From the NCBI RefSeq assembly GCF_900156875.1, contig NZ_LT707409.1:2284244-2348243 (forward strand): DNA of 64,000 bases, written 5' to 3'. This document shows positions 37,906-48,886 of this stretch, piece after piece. This DNA comes from Robertmurraya dakarensis. GTDB taxonomy: Bacteria; Bacillota; Bacilli; Bacillales; Cytobacillaceae. The stretch's first letter is position 1. Every line of letters starts with the position of its first letter. The translations under genes were made by a program, and so were the position numbers. Under the pieces are notes generated by a model. It did not search any database. It saw only the letters and a list, made by a program, of their open reading frames with translations, and was not told where the DNA came from.

Positions 37906-38202
37906 CTATTCTTCATCTTGCTCTTCTAAAAATGTATTTAACATTTCTTCAATTAAATCCCATTCTTCATCTGATTCAATTGGCTGAAGGTCGCCGTCTT
38001 GATTATCTTCAGATGGTACAAAAGAGGAAGCATGAATTTCAATTTCCTCTTCGTCATTATCATCTGCTCCTACAGGATAATAAAGAACATATGACTTCCC
38101 AAACTCTTCTGAATCAAATGTAAAAAGGATTTCACAAAGCTGTTCATTTCCTTGCTCGTCTACTACTGTAATATGGTTATCACCGTGATCCATTTCTTTC
38201 AC
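37906..38202 (-). CDS. yrzB: YrzB, DUF1292 family acidic protein
   Basis: 98 residues, strongly acidic throughout and ending [13 protein letters not shown]; a short beta-rich core ([20 protein letters not shown]). It belongs to DUF1292 and always travels with ruvX (yrrK) and ireB (yrzL) in Bacillaceae. Function is unknown. Start four bases after ruvX with a GAGGTG site. Confidence 0.9.
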   Translation of the reverse strand: MKEMDHGDNHITVVDEQGNEQLCEILFTFDSEEFGKSYVLYYPVGADDNDEEEIEIHASSFVPSEDNQDGDLQPIESDEEWDLIEEMLNTFLEEQDEE

Positions 38203-38206
38203 CTCA

Positions 38207-38623
38207 TTATTTTTGACTGTCTAAGTATCCTTGTAAAATCATGACCGCCGCCATCTTATCAATAACTTTTTTTCTTTTTTTACGGCTCACATCCGCTTGA
38301 AGAAGGACTCGTTCTGCAGCCATAGTCGTTAGACGTTCATCCCAATAGATGACAGGTACTTCATATAACTTTTCTAACTCTTGTCCATAGACTTGACTAG
38401 CTTCTCCTCTTGGACCGATGGATCCGTTCATGTTTTTCGGCAGCCCGACTACAACTTTACTGACATCATATTCTTTAATAATTTTTCCAATTTGTTCAAA
38501 ACCAAACACATTTTGTTCTTCATTAATGCGAATTGTTTCCAACCCTTGTGCCGTCCAGCCCATCTCATCGCTGACTGCTACGCCCACTGTCTTTGAACCG
38601 ACATCAAGTCCCATAATCCGCAT
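38207..38623 (-). CDS. yrrK: RuvX/YqgF (YrrK), RNase H-fold nuclease for 16S rRNA processing
   Basis: 138 residues of the YqgF/RuvX family: [18 protein letters not shown] at 5-22 with the first catalytic Asp, [16 protein letters not shown] near 58, and the later [14 protein letters not shown] (about 95-108) with the remaining acids. Linked to 16S rRNA 5' processing and once proposed as a Holliday resolvase. Between ireB and yrzB. Confidence 0.95.
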   Translation of the reverse strand: MRIMGLDVGSKTVGVAVSDEMGWTAQGLETIRINEEQNVFGFEQIGKIIKEYDVSKVVVGLPKNMNGSIGPRGEASQVYGQELEKLYEVPVIYWDERLTTMAAERVLLQADVSRKKRKKVIDKMAAVMILQGYLDSQK

Positions 38624-38626
38624 ATA

Positions 38627-38899
38627 TCAAGATCCCTCTCGCTGTTGTTGTTTTAAATACGATTTCACTAATTCTTCTATAATTTCGTCACGTTCTAATT
38701 TACGGATGATATTCCGTGCATCACGATGACGAGGAATATAGGCGGGATCTCCAGATAGTAGGTAACCGACAATTTGATTAATAGGATTATATCCCTTTTC
38801 TTTAAGAGCCTCATACACTTCAAAGAGAACTTCTTTTACATCATGTTCAAATGGCTCCTCGGGGAAATTAAATCTCATTGTTTTATCAAATGAGCTCAA
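38627..38899 (-). CDS. yrzL: IreB-family regulatory phosphoprotein (YrzL, DUF965)
   Basis: 90 residues beginning [12 protein letters not shown]; the core [21 protein letters not shown] (about 45-65) is diagnostic for DUF965/IreB. In enterococci IreB is phosphorylated by the PASTA kinase IreK and controls cephalosporin resistance. Start is TTG 38897-38899 with GCGAGGTG; longer frame to 38944 lacks a site. First gene of the three-gene operon, downstream of alaS. Confidence 0.93.
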   Translation of the reverse strand: MSSFDKTMRFNFPEEPFEHDVKEVLFEVYEALKEKGYNPINQIVGYLLSGDPAYIPRHRDARNIIRKLERDEIIEELVKSYLKQQQREGS

Positions 38900-38962
38900 C
38901 GTTTTGCACCTCGCTTTTACTATTCTTAGCGAATCATTGTTCATTGTTACCTACATTCTACA

Positions 38963-41611
38963 CTACTTTTTTCCAATATCAAACGATTTTACCAATTCCT
39001 CGACAAAACTTAAGGCCTCATTTAGTTTAGCAGGGTCTTTACCGCCTGCTTGGGCCATATCTGGACGGCCGCCGCCGCCACCGCCGCAGCGCGTAGCAAC
39101 TTCTTTAATAATCTTACCTGCATGCAGTCCTTTTTCATTTAGGTCTTTAGTAACAGCCGTAATTAAATTCACTTTATCCTCACTTGGACTTCCAAGAACG
39201 ATAACAGCAGATCCTAGCTTTTGCTTCAAGTCATCTGCCATATTTCGAAGTTGATTCATATCTGTTGCTTGTACGGAAGCTGCCAATACCGTCACTCCAT
39301 TGATCTCTTTCGCTTGGTCAACAAGGCTTCCAGCTTCAATATTACCCAATTTTGTGCTTAAAGATTCATTTTCTCTTTGAAGCTGCTTCATTTCGCCTAA
39401 AAGAACATCTATTCTGTTAGCAACATCTTTTGGATTTGTTTTTAATTTATTAGCCGCTTCTTTAAGAACATTGATTTGGTCATTCATTAATCCATAAGCC
39501 GCTTCACCCGTTACTGCCTCAATTCTTCGGGTGCCAGCTCCAATTCCGCTTTCCGAAACAATTTTAAATAAGCCAATGACAGAAGAGTTTGGCACATGGC
39601 AGCCTCCACAAAGCTCTAGGCTGTAGTCGCCAATTTGAACCACACGAACGATGTCTCCGTATTTTTCACCGAACAACGCCATAGCGCCCATTGCTTTCGC
39701 TTCTTCTATCCCCTTGTAATCAATATTAACGCCCAAGCCTTTCCAGATATGTTCGTTAACAATGCTTTCAATCTTCTCTAATTCATCTGCCTTAATTTGC
39801 CCAAAATGAGAAAAGTCAAAGCGCAAACGATCTGATTCAACTAGAGAGCCAGCCTGGTTTACATGGGAGCCAAGCACATCTTTAAGAGCTTGATGAAGTA
39901 AGTGTGTTGCAGTGTGATTTTTAATGATTTTGCTGCGATTTTGTTCGTCAAGTTTTGCCACTACAGCAGCGTTTGTTTGTAACGTTCCGGATTCTACAAG
40001 CGCTCTGTGAAGGTTTTGTCCATTCGGAGCTTTTTGCACATCTTTAATCAGAACTTTGACTCCATTGCCTTCTAGATATCCTCTGTCAGCAATTTGTCCG
40101 CCACTCTCCGCATAGAATGGTGTCTCATCAAGGATAAACTGAATCTCTTCTCCTGCACTTGCTTCTTCAATTAGCTTGCCCTCTTTGACAATAGCCAGCA
40201 CTTTTGAATTAGTTTGCAGCTGATCATATCCAACAAATGTACTTTCAACCTTTATTTCACCTAACATACCGCCTTGAACCTGCATGGAATCAACATCCTG
40301 CCTAGCAGCACGTGCACGATCACGCTGAGCTTCCATCTCCCTTTCAAAGCCTTCATGGTCAACCTTTAACCCTTCTTCTTCTGCGTACTCTTCAGTTAAT
40401 TCTGCCGGGAAACCATACGTGTCATATAGACGGAAAACATCCTTCCCTTGAACGACAGTGCTTCCTGCCTCTTTCTCTTTTTTGATAATGCCGGCAAGAA
40501 TGCTTAAGCCCTCATGCAGTGTTTCATGGAATCGTTCCTCTTCATTTTTAATCACTTTTTGGATGAAATCTGCTTTTGACTTTACCTCCGGGTAATAATC
40601 TTCCATGATTTCACCAACGACTGTTACCAATTCATACATGAATGGACGATTAATATTGATTTGCTTTGCGTAGCGGACTGCCCGGCGCAGCAGACGGCGA
40701 AGTACATAACCACGGCCTTCATTTGAAGGAAGTGCACCATCTCCTACAGCAAACGCAACTGTACGAATATGGTCGGCAATTACCTTAAACGCAACATCCG
40801 TTTCTTTCTTTTGGCCATATTTAACTCCCGAAATTTCTTCTGTTGCTCTAATGATAGGCATGAAGAGATCTGTGTCAAAATTCGTTGGAACATCTTGGAC
40901 AACAGATGCCATCCTTTCAAGGCCCATCCCCGTATCAATATTTTTCTTTGGCAGCGGTGTATAAGTACCGTCAGGATTATGATTAAACTCAGAGAACACT
41001 AAATTCCATACTTCTAAGTAGCGCTCATTTTCCCCGCCAGGATATAGTTCCGGATCTTCTGGATCATCTCCATACTCCGGACCGCGGTCGTAGAAAATTT
41101 CTGTGTTGGGTCCGCTCGGTCCTTCCCCAATATCCCAAAAATTACCTTCAAGGCGGATAATTCTCTCTTCAGGAACCCCCATTTTTTTATTCCATAATTC
41201 AAAGGCTTCATGGTCTTCGGGATGAATCGTAACAGAAAGGCGTTCTTCTTCAAAGCCAATCCATTTCTCATCCGTTAAAAACTCCCAAGCCCATTGAATT
41301 GCCTCTTCTTTGAAATATTCACCGATTGAGAAGTTACCCAGCATTTCAAAAAACGTATGATGCCTCGCAGTTTTTCCAACATTCTCAATATCATTTGTAC
41401 GAATCGATTTTTGGGCATTGGTAATGCGTGGGTTTTCAGGAATGACGCGGCCATCAAAATATTTTTTCAATGTCGCTACCCCGCTGTTAATCCAAAGCAA
41501 TGATGGGTCATCATGCGGAACAAGTGATGCACTCGGCTCCACTGAATGTCCTTTTTCCTTAAAAAAATCTAAATACATGCGGCGAATCTCAGCACCGGTT
41601 AGTTTTTTCAT
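38963..41611 (-). CDS. alaS: AlaS, alanyl-tRNA synthetase
   Basis: Charges tRNA-Ala. 882 residues with class II motif regions at the N-terminus ([38 protein letters not shown]), an editing domain with [11 protein letters not shown] and CGGCH (zinc ligands HxxxH...CxxxH-like), and the glycine-rich C-terminal [16 protein letters not shown] oligomerisation domain. Expression is controlled by the T-box leader at 41655-41905. Confidence 0.99.
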   Translation of the reverse strand: MKKLTGAEIRRMYLDFFKEKGHSVEPSASLVPHDDPSLLWINSGVATLKKYFDGRVIPENPRITNAQKSIRTNDIENVGKTARHHTFFEMLGNFSIGEYFKEEAIQWAWEFLTDEKWIGFEEERLSVTIHPEDHEAFELWNKKMGVPEERIIRLEGNFWDIGEGPSGPNTEIFYDRGPEYGDDPEDPELYPGGENERYLEVWNLVFSEFNHNPDGTYTPLPKKNIDTGMGLERMASVVQDVPTNFDTDLFMPIIRATEEISGVKYGQKKETDVAFKVIADHIRTVAFAVGDGALPSNEGRGYVLRRLLRRAVRYAKQININRPFMYELVTVVGEIMEDYYPEVKSKADFIQKVIKNEEERFHETLHEGLSILAGIIKKEKEAGSTVVQGKDVFRLYDTYGFPAELTEEYAEEEGLKVDHEGFEREMEAQRDRARAARQDVDSMQVQGGMLGEIKVESTFVGYDQLQTNSKVLAIVKEGKLIEEASAGEEIQFILDETPFYAESGGQIADRGYLEGNGVKVLIKDVQKAPNGQNLHRALVESGTLQTNAAVVAKLDEQNRSKIIKNHTATHLLHQALKDVLGSHVNQAGSLVESDRLRFDFSHFGQIKADELEKIESIVNEHIWKGLGVNIDYKGIEEAKAMGAMALFGEKYGDIVRVVQIGDYSLELCGGCHVPNSSVIGLFKIVSESGIGAGTRRIEAVTGEAAYGLMNDQINVLKEAANKLKTNPKDVANRIDVLLGEMKQLQRENESLSTKLGNIEAGSLVDQAKEINGVTVLAASVQATDMNQLRNMADDLKQKLGSAVIVLGSPSEDKVNLITAVTKDLNEKGLHAGKIIKEVATRCGGGGGGRPDMAQAGGKDPAKLNEALSFVEELVKSFDIGKK

Positions 41612-41654
41612 ACTTACGACCTCCTATATATGATCATTTTCTGTTCTTAAACAA

Positions 41655-41905
41655 ATAAAAAAGCCCTCATCCCGTTACAGGGACGAGGAGCTCTGCTCGC
41701 GGTACCACCCTGATTACGAATGAAAAGCCATTCATCTCTCAATGTCCTTTAACGCAGGTGATACGGCAGGGATTAGCTGCATTCCGGATTAGCTTTCTGT
41801 TACCCTTCATCTAGAATTTCTTTCAGCCGCGGAAATTCCTCTCTTCGCTTTACGCAAGATGGTCTGTAACATACTCTTTCCTTCAACAAGATTTCATTAT
41901 GTATG
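41655..41905 (-). promoter_or_regulatory. T-box riboswitch of alaS
   Basis: T-box core AGGGTGGTACCGCG (41698-41711) followed by a 12-bp terminator hairpin (41662-41692) and TTTTTTATTT. Stem I carries the AGTA/GAA loop-E pairing and AGAGAGG apical motif; a GCT (Ala) triplet at 41791-41793 follows GAAA on the 3' side and is the likely specifier. Uncharged tRNA-Ala should stabilise the antiterminator. Confidence 0.95.
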
Positions 41906-41980
41906 GATCCGTCTATGACTGATCCAAATACTAGCAGTATTTACCTAAGAACGACATAATAAACATGCACTTATAGACGA

Positions 41981-42010
41981 ATTATAGCGATTTTAATTTA
42001 GGTTTGTCAA
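41981..42010 (-). promoter_or_regulatory. Promoter of the alaS leader
   Basis: Minus-strand TTGACA (42005-42010), 18-base spacer, TATAAT (41981-41986). It lies just beyond the yrrI stop codon. Confidence 0.85.
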
Positions 42011-42012
42011 AT

Positions 42013-43098
42013 TTATCTTATGATATTTTCTTCCTGCATCTTTCCCCGAACAAAATGATTTCTCGCATGAACCGCGCTCACCTTTAAAATTGCTAAAATC
42101 GGTACGCCTAGGATTAATCCCGCTACCCCTCCAATCTCACCTCCTGCTATTAAAGCAAACATGATTAATAGAGGGTGCATATGCAGACTTTTCCCAACAA
42201 TTAAAGGGGAAAGAATGTTTCCTTCTAGAAACTGCAGTGCCGCCACGATCACCACTGATGTAATAATCATTTTTAGCGACATTGTAGCCGCAATAATAAG
42301 GATCGGAAATAAAGCAATAATTGGACCGAAATATGGAATGACATTGGTAACTCCGACAATAAAACCTAACAATAAGGGATAGTTCATGTCAACGAACCAA
42401 AAAAGACAAGCGGAAATCAATCCAAGTACTGCACCTACTAACAGTTGGCCGCGGATGTAGCCCCCAAGAGATTTATCTACATCTCTTAAAAACTTTATTC
42501 CGCTCCTCCGCCATTTTCTCGGTGTTAAATACCATGCCGCCTTTTTCATGACTTCAATGTCTTTAAGCATATAAAAAGCTATAAATGGAATGATGGCTAA
42601 CAGGAAAATAGAATTTAAAATATGCAATAAACCGTCAATAACGTTCGCCAATAAACGATTTAATGCTTCTTCTGCTGCAACAATCCCATTTTCGATTTGT
42701 TCTTGAACGCCAATGGGCCAAGTATCTGTTTTATCCTGGATAAATAAAATCCAGCTGCGATACTGATCTGTAAATTCTGGGGCATGCTCAACTAAATCCC
42801 TTAATTGGCCGATAAATGCAGGAATTCCTTTATAGAAGCCGAATCCTACACCCCCAAAGAAAAGCAAATAAATGATTAAAATCGCGAGCCATCTCGGGAG
42901 ATAGCTTTCATGTAATTTTTCAATAACAGGATGCAGTAAATAAGTGATAAATGCTGCAATCATAAACGGAATAAAAACTGTTTTTAACACTTCCAGCATC
43001 GGAGCCCAAATTGGTTTTAGTTTTAAAAAAATATATGCAACGAAAAATAATAATAAAAGAAACCCAAGCCTGTAAAACCATTTCACGCGAATATCCAT
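42013..43098 (-). CDS. yrrI: YrrI, AI-2E (PF01594) family membrane protein
   Basis: 361 residues with about seven to eight membrane helices grouped as in the AI-2E family: paired N-terminal helices (7-26, 32-55), an amphipathic central region (SYLPRW... to LTPRKWRR), then a cluster including GGYIRGQLLVGAVLGLISA and GVTNVIPYFGPIIALFPI. Some members export autoinducer-2 or act as sodium/proton antiporters; the substrate cannot be told here. Conserved upstream of alaS. Confidence 0.88.
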   Translation of the reverse strand: MDIRVKWFYRLGFLLLLFFVAYIFLKLKPIWAPMLEVLKTVFIPFMIAAFITYLLHPVIEKLHESYLPRWLAILIIYLLFFGGVGFGFYKGIPAFIGQLRDLVEHAPEFTDQYRSWILFIQDKTDTWPIGVQEQIENGIVAAEEALNRLLANVIDGLLHILNSIFLLAIIPFIAFYMLKDIEVMKKAAWYLTPRKWRRSGIKFLRDVDKSLGGYIRGQLLVGAVLGLISACLFWFVDMNYPLLLGFIVGVTNVIPYFGPIIALFPILIIAATMSLKMIITSVVIVAALQFLEGNILSPLIVGKSLHMHPLLIMFALIAGGEIGGVAGLILGVPILAILKVSAVHARNHFVRGKMQEENIIR

Positions 43099-43178
43099 CC
43101 CTTTCCTCCCTTATCCCTATTTTTAGAGCAGCCATGAAAAATATACGTATTAATAACGTTAAGGAAGGCAGACAGCAA

Positions 43179-43203
43179 AAACCCCCTCGTAAGGAGGAGG
43201 TTT
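43179..43203 (-). terminator. Terminator after yrzQ
   Basis: 10-bp stem with one mismatch (AAACC.CCTC / GAGG.GGTTT), then TTTTG on the minus strand, six bases beyond the yrzQ stop. Confidence 0.82.
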
Positions 43204-43208
43204 AAAGG

Positions 43209-43343
43209 CTAAAACAATGTTTTAGTGATTCTTTTTTGCATTTTTTTCATATTTCGACGAGACATTAGGTTATTACGCTGAGCATAATTATATGCCGCCA
43301 TACCAGCACCAACTGCTATAACAGACGTTAGCATTTTATTCAT
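43209..43343 (-). CDS. yrzQ: YrzQ, DUF3918 family small protein
   Basis: 44 residues: MNKMLTSVIAVGAGMAAYNY then a basic tail (SRRNMKKMQKRITKTLF). This short hydrophobic head plus basic tail is the YrzQ/DUF3918 pattern, and B. subtilis has it at this place next to yrrI. GAGGTG lies seven bases before the ATG. Function unknown. Confidence 0.85.
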   Translation of the reverse strand: MNKMLTSVIAVGAGMAAYNYAQRNNLMSRRNMKKMQKRITKTLF

Positions 43344-43363
43344 TCGTCTCACCTCGGTTTTAG

Positions 43364-43555
43364 TTATAAGATAAACCGGCGCTCATCTTCACTAAATAAA
43401 TCGTCCAGTGAACTTAACGTTCCATCCTCTTCTACTTGGTGGGTACTAATCATACCTTGAGTCAAGGATAGTTCTATATAACAATTCCAACAATAATATT
43501 GGTTGATTCCAATTTTTCCTATATCCTTGCTCTGACAATTTGGACACTTTAACAT
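43364..43555 (-). CDS. Small zinc-ribbon protein (YrzR-like)
   Basis: 63 residues: CPNCQSKDIGKIG (CxxC) and YYCWNCYIEL (CxxC) form a zinc ribbon within the first 30 residues, followed by an acidic tail (SSLDDLFSEDERRF). AGGGGT lies before ATG 43553-43555; the frame extends to 43594 without a site. It probably corresponds to YrzR at this locus. Nucleic-acid or protein binding is possible but not shown. Confidence 0.75.
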   Translation of the reverse strand: MLKCPNCQSKDIGKIGINQYYCWNCYIELSLTQGMISTHQVEEDGTLSSLDDLFSEDERRFIL

Positions 43556-43600
43556 CAAAGACCCCTCACAATCGTTTTTCGCTAGGAAAGTCATCTCTTC

Positions 43601-44086
43601 CTACTCTCCCATATTTTCATCAACATCAACGATGATGGCGTCTTTCCCAATTGTAGGTGGATCATCAGTCTTAATGACCCGCTTCCCTTCAACCATGTCA
43701 GAAAAGAAGCCATCCGAACATTCATACCCTACAATTGTTCCCAATTCCTCCTTGAAGTATACGTCCTCAAGAATTCCTAATTTTTCGCCTTGGGCTGTCA
43801 TGAGGGGCCTTCCCATTAATTTTTCATGCCCTTCCAATGTGAAAGCAGCAGGTTTTTTTAACGGCTTAAGACTTGTGGGGTCTTCTACCATAACTCCATC
43901 CCAACCAAAAGAAGCTACATCATCTATTGCAATAAAAAAGGACTTTTTAAAGAGAGCACCGGTTTTTAAAAGCAAGCCCTTGACGATCCCTGTGTTAGAA
44001 ATGTGAAGGTCATATACTTCACCAAGTTTTTCTCCCCTGCTTTTTTCATAAACAGGGAGCCCTTTCAGTATTGAAAATGTCCGCAA
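43601..44086 (-). CDS. yrrD: YrrD, PRC-barrel protein
   Basis: Two PRC-barrel repeats (LKGLPVYEKSRGEKLGEVYDL at the N-terminus; GRPLMTAQGEKLGILEDVYF in the second half), 161 residues. PRC barrels mediate RNA or protein contacts (RimM-like) or photosynthetic reaction-centre contacts; the substrate here is unknown. The frame extends to 44188 but AAGGTGG eight bases before the TTG at 44084-44086 and the family start RTFSILKG support the shorter form. 44087-44188 holds nothing that I recognise. Confidence 0.85.
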   Translation of the reverse strand: MRTFSILKGLPVYEKSRGEKLGEVYDLHISNTGIVKGLLLKTGALFKKSFFIAIDDVASFGWDGVMVEDPTSLKPLKKPAAFTLEGHEKLMGRPLMTAQGEKLGILEDVYFKEELGTIVGYECSDGFFSDMVEGKRVIKTDDPPTIGKDAIIVDVDENMGE

Positions 44087-44188
44087 AGATCGGTCCCACC
44101 TTCCCGGAACATTAATAGTGTTTACTCTCTTGGGTGAAACATAAGGTGAAAGGTTTTCCATGCCACCAGAATGAAGGGTTGGAAACAC

Positions 44189-44353
44189 TTATTTTCTTTT
44201 TGTAGATTGTTTTTCTACAAATTCATTTCTTTCGCCGCCGTCTGAAAGTTCTTCAGAGAACTCATGGTCTTTTTTTAGCAGCTTCGAGGTTTTAATAACA
44301 CTTGCACCTAAATTTAAATTGGGTGCTGCTTCCTCATTTAACTTTTCACTCAT
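44189..44353 (-). CDS. Hypothetical 54-residue charged protein
   Basis: Starts MSEKLNEEAAPNLNLGASV, ends EKQSTKRK; very polar with no hydrophobic segment, probably disordered. AGGTGAT precedes ATG 44351-44353. It lies between recD2 and yrrD and is probably co-transcribed with the yrrD group, beyond the recD2 terminator. No family is recognised. Confidence 0.65.
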   Translation of the reverse strand: MSEKLNEEAAPNLNLGASVIKTSKLLKKDHEFSEELSDGGERNEFVEKQSTKRK

Positions 44354-44402
44354 ATTTATCACCTCTAATCTTATTGTCTTTTTTTTGTCATCAGACATAC
44401 AA

Positions 44403-44429
44403 AAAAAGAGATACCAAAATTGGTATCCC
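44403..44429 (-). terminator. Terminator of recD2
   Basis: Stem GATACCAA / TTGGTATC (44410-44427) followed by CTCTTTTTTT on the minus strand, just beyond the recD2 stop. Confidence 0.88.
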
Positions 44430-44436
44430 CGTTTAT

Positions 44437-46863
44437 TTAAATGGTCTTTACTTCGTCCATATAGTCATATGGTGTAACATTTTCCATGCCAATTAATGGA
44501 TCAACTTCCATCATATTCTCTTCCGTGATGATGAACTGTTTTTGTTCTTTTTGTACATCAATCTTTTTACTAGTGAACGTTTCATGGATTTCTTCTGCCA
44601 GTTTTTCTTTTAGGGTCGTTAATCTTAGTTGTTCGTCAGCACGTTCCACTCCGATACGGAAAGCTTCTTCTTCGCCACAAATAATTAAGAATTTCTTGCT
44701 CCTCGTGATTGCCGTGTAAATTAAATTTCTTCGAAGCATCCGATAATAACTCTTTACGATAGGAAGGATGACGATCGGAAACTCACTTCCTTGCGATTTA
44801 TGGATGGAAGTGCAGAATGCATGTGTAATTTGATTTAAATCCTGCTTCGTGTATGTCGCCTCAATTCCATCAAATGAGACAACCACCATATCTTCCTTTT
44901 CGGTGTTTTCCTTTGCATAAAAAATGGCGGCCACTTCACCAATATCACCATTAAATACATTATTTTCCGGCTGATTCACGAGCTGTAATACTTTATCCCC
45001 AACCCTGTACTTGACGTCTCCATACTTTAGTTCCTTTCTCGATCCGTCATCATTGGAGTTGAAGATTTGCTGCATGATGTCATTTAATTTATCAATCCCA
45101 GCAGGACCCTTATACATCGGTGCCAGCACTTGAATATCTTTAGATGTAAATCCTTTGTTTTTAGCATTAACTACCACTTTTTCCACTACTTCTGGAATTT
45201 GTCCAACAGAACATCTAATAAAAGATCGATCACCTTGTTGTTTTGTAACATCATTTGGAAGCTTCCCTGTCTTAATCTGGTGGGCAAGCTCAATAATTGA
45301 AGAACCTTCTTCTTGGCGATAAATATCGGTTAACCTAACCGTCGGAACTCTTTCAGACTCAAGCAGATCTTTTAATACTTGTCCCGGACCAACAGAAGGC
45401 AGCTGATCTTCATCTCCAACGAGAATTACTTGAATATGCTCTGGCAAAGCCTTAAATAATTGATGAGCCAGCCAAATATCCAGCATCGAGGTTTCATCAA
45501 CAATGACGATTTTCCCTTCTAGAGGATTATCCTCATCACGGCTAAAGCCTTCAACTCCATTCCAGCCCAGTAAGCGATGAATCGTTACGGCGGGGATGCC
45601 TGTCGACTCTGTCATTCTTTTCGCAGCTCTTCCTGTTGGAGCAGCTAAGATGAACGGAAATGGTTCTTCCTTTTTATAATCCTTCGGGTCCAATGAACAG
45701 CCATGTAATTCACTGTATAATTCCACAATTCCTTTGATAACGGTCGTTTTCCCTGTCCCAGGACCACCAGTTAAAATGAGCATTGGAGACATCAGTGCTG
45801 TTTGAATTGCCTCTCTTTGAGAAGGAGCATATTGAACTTTTATTCTTTCCTCTAAGTTACCAAGTGCTAATAAGAATTCCGATTCAGGAAATTGCTCTTT
45901 ATACTCTGACTGTTTTAATACTCTTTTTATATTTGTAACCAATCCTTTTTCCGCAAAATATAAGGACGGCAAGTAGACTTTTCTTTCTTCAATAATGACT
46001 TTACTTTCCTCTTGCAGTTTAATTAGTTCATCAGAAATAACATTATATTCAATAGTGTCCCTTTTATTTTCCTCTAAGAGTGTCTTGACATTTTCCAAAA
46101 GAGTCTTGGCAGGAATATACACATGTCCAGCCTGCATGCTGTCATTTTCAAGTACATAGAGGCATCCTGCTTTTACACGATCAGGGTGGCTGCCTGAAAT
46201 ACCGAGCTGAAATCCTAGCTCATCGGCACGATTGAATCCTACTCCTTCAATATCTTCAACTAGCTTATAAGGATTGGACTGGATCGTTTCGATCGTTAGT
46301 TCTTTATATGCCTGATAGATTTTCATTGAGATTTGCGGACCAAAACCATATTGGTTAAGAGCTACCATCGCTTGCTCCAACCCTTGATTTTCCATTAAAG
46401 TATCGTAAATTTCCTTTGCTTTGTCAGGGGGCAGCTTGGGAACAGTGTCTAATAAAGATGGCTGGTTTAATATACGAGAGATGGCGTTCTCACCAAGTGT
46501 TTCGACAATCTTTTCGGCCGTTTTCTTCCCGACTCCCTTAAATAATTCACCGGAAAGATACGAAATTACCCCTTGTTTCGTTTGCGGCAGTTCTTTGCGA
46601 AAATGCTCTGCTTGGAATTGCAGACCGAACTTTGGATGATCCTTAAAATGACCGTAAAAAATATACGTCTCTTGATCATGTACTTTAGGAAAAAAACCGG
46701 TAATAACCGCCTCTTTATCGTCATACTCTTCGTTCGTATCATCAACCCTGATTCTAATGACAGAATATAAGTTCTGATCATTATGAAAGATCGTAACAAG
46801 ATGCTTTCCTTTTATGTATTTACTTTCTTCACCAAAAAGTTCGAGCTTTTCTTGATCAGACAA
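44437..46863 (-). CDS. recD2: RecD2 (YrrC), 5'-3' DNA helicase
   Basis: SF1B helicase of 808 residues, independent of RecBC, involved in mismatch repair and replication-fork upkeep. N-terminal OB/HhH region (GVGKKTAEKIVETLG near 110), Walker A TGGPGTGKTTVIKG near 360, Walker B IVDETSMLD, motif III VGDEDQLPSVGPGQ, and motif VI TAITRSKKFLIICG. Complete. Followed by a terminator and preceded by the TPR gene yrrB. Confidence 0.96.
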   Translation of the reverse strand: MSDQEKLELFGEESKYIKGKHLVTIFHNDQNLYSVIRIRVDDTNEEYDDKEAVITGFFPKVHDQETYIFYGHFKDHPKFGLQFQAEHFRKELPQTKQGVISYLSGELFKGVGKKTAEKIVETLGENAISRILNQPSLLDTVPKLPPDKAKEIYDTLMENQGLEQAMVALNQYGFGPQISMKIYQAYKELTIETIQSNPYKLVEDIEGVGFNRADELGFQLGISGSHPDRVKAGCLYVLENDSMQAGHVYIPAKTLLENVKTLLEENKRDTIEYNVISDELIKLQEESKVIIEERKVYLPSLYFAEKGLVTNIKRVLKQSEYKEQFPESEFLLALGNLEERIKVQYAPSQREAIQTALMSPMLILTGGPGTGKTTVIKGIVELYSELHGCSLDPKDYKKEEPFPFILAAPTGRAAKRMTESTGIPAVTIHRLLGWNGVEGFSRDEDNPLEGKIVIVDETSMLDIWLAHQLFKALPEHIQVILVGDEDQLPSVGPGQVLKDLLESERVPTVRLTDIYRQEEGSSIIELAHQIKTGKLPNDVTKQQGDRSFIRCSVGQIPEVVEKVVVNAKNKGFTSKDIQVLAPMYKGPAGIDKLNDIMQQIFNSNDDGSRKELKYGDVKYRVGDKVLQLVNQPENNVFNGDIGEVAAIFYAKENTEKEDMVVVSFDGIEATYTKQDLNQITHAFCTSIHKSQGSEFPIVILPIVKSYYRMLRRNLIYTAITRSKKFLIICGEEEAFRIGVERADEQLRLTTLKEKLAEEIHETFTSKKIDVQKEQKQFIITEENMMEVDPLIGMENVTPYDYMDEVKTI

Positions 46864-46898
46864 ACTGTCCCCTCCTCCCTGGTTATTGTCTTAACTAC

Positions 46899-47564
46899 TT
46901 ATTTAGATTCTGTATTTCCATTTGTCATAAGCTTCTTGCCATGCCCGGCTAATAAATGATCCGGCTGAATGTCTAAAGCTTTTTCAAACATTTCCAGTGC
47001 TTTCACTGTGTCTTCTTTAAAACCGTATGCTACTCCGAGATTATAATAAGCATCAGCATGATTTTCATCGATTTTTAAGCACTCTTCAAATTGTGTTATC
47101 GCCTCGTCAATCAGTTCTGACTGTGCCAAACATAGACCGTATTGAAAACGTGCTTCTGCATCAGTATCATTCAATTCAACACTGCGCTGCAGGTATGGCA
47201 GGGCTAATTTTATCTGGTCTAATTGAACGAGAGTCATCCCTAACATAAAAAAGTTATCACTTGATTGCAGGCCCTTTTGCATTGCTTTTTCAAACATTTT
47301 TTTCGCTTCTTCAAAGTTCTCATTTTCAAAATAAAGATTACCAGCACTATAATAAGCAGCCGCAGCATTTTCATCTAATGAGATCGCCTTTTTAAAGAAG
47401 TTTAACGCCTTCTCGTTCTCTCCTACTGCAGACAGTACATTACCAAAATTAATATAAGAAACGGCATCATCTGGGCTTTCTTCAATTGCTTCCATAAAGA
47501 TCTTTGCCGCTTCTTCCCATTTTCCTTCTTGCATGTATTGTATACCTTGTTGATTTTTATCCAT
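46899..47564 (-). CDS. yrrB: YrrB, tetratricopeptide-repeat protein
   Basis: 221 residues formed by six tandem 34-residue TPR units (for example DAVSYINFGNVLSAVGENEK, then AAAAYYSAGNLYFENENFEE, then HADAYYNLGVAYGFKEDTVK). TPR superhelices serve as protein-binding scaffolds; B. subtilis YrrB has been crystallised but its partner is unclear. Placed between mnmA and recD2. Confidence 0.92.
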   Translation of the reverse strand: MDKNQQGIQYMQEGKWEEAAKIFMEAIEESPDDAVSYINFGNVLSAVGENEKALNFFKKAISLDENAAAAYYSAGNLYFENENFEEAKKMFEKAMQKGLQSSDNFFMLGMTLVQLDQIKLALPYLQRSVELNDTDAEARFQYGLCLAQSELIDEAITQFEECLKIDENHADAYYNLGVAYGFKEDTVKALEMFEKALDIQPDHLLAGHGKKLMTNGNTESK

Positions 47565-47681
47565 CGTTCACACTCCTATTACTAAAAAAGTATAGCATAT
47601 TTTATTATTACCGAAATACAAGTGAAAAGGGAATTTTAGAAGAATCCCCTTTTTCCTACTAAGTTTCACTTTATCGCAACA

Positions 47682-47714
47682 AATGCCTCGATTCGTTATT
47701 AGAATCGAGGCATT
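47682..47714 (-). terminator. Hairpin downstream of mnmA
   Basis: Perfect 13-bp stem AATGCCTCGATTC / GAATCGAGGCATT, seven-base loop, short U-rich tail on the minus strand. It probably ends the cymR-yrvO-mnmA transcript. Confidence 0.75.
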
Positions 47715-47723
47715 CCACAAAGA

Positions 47724-48866
<1,143 letters not shown>

Positions 48867-48886
48867 TCAATGTTTTAAGTAAAAGT

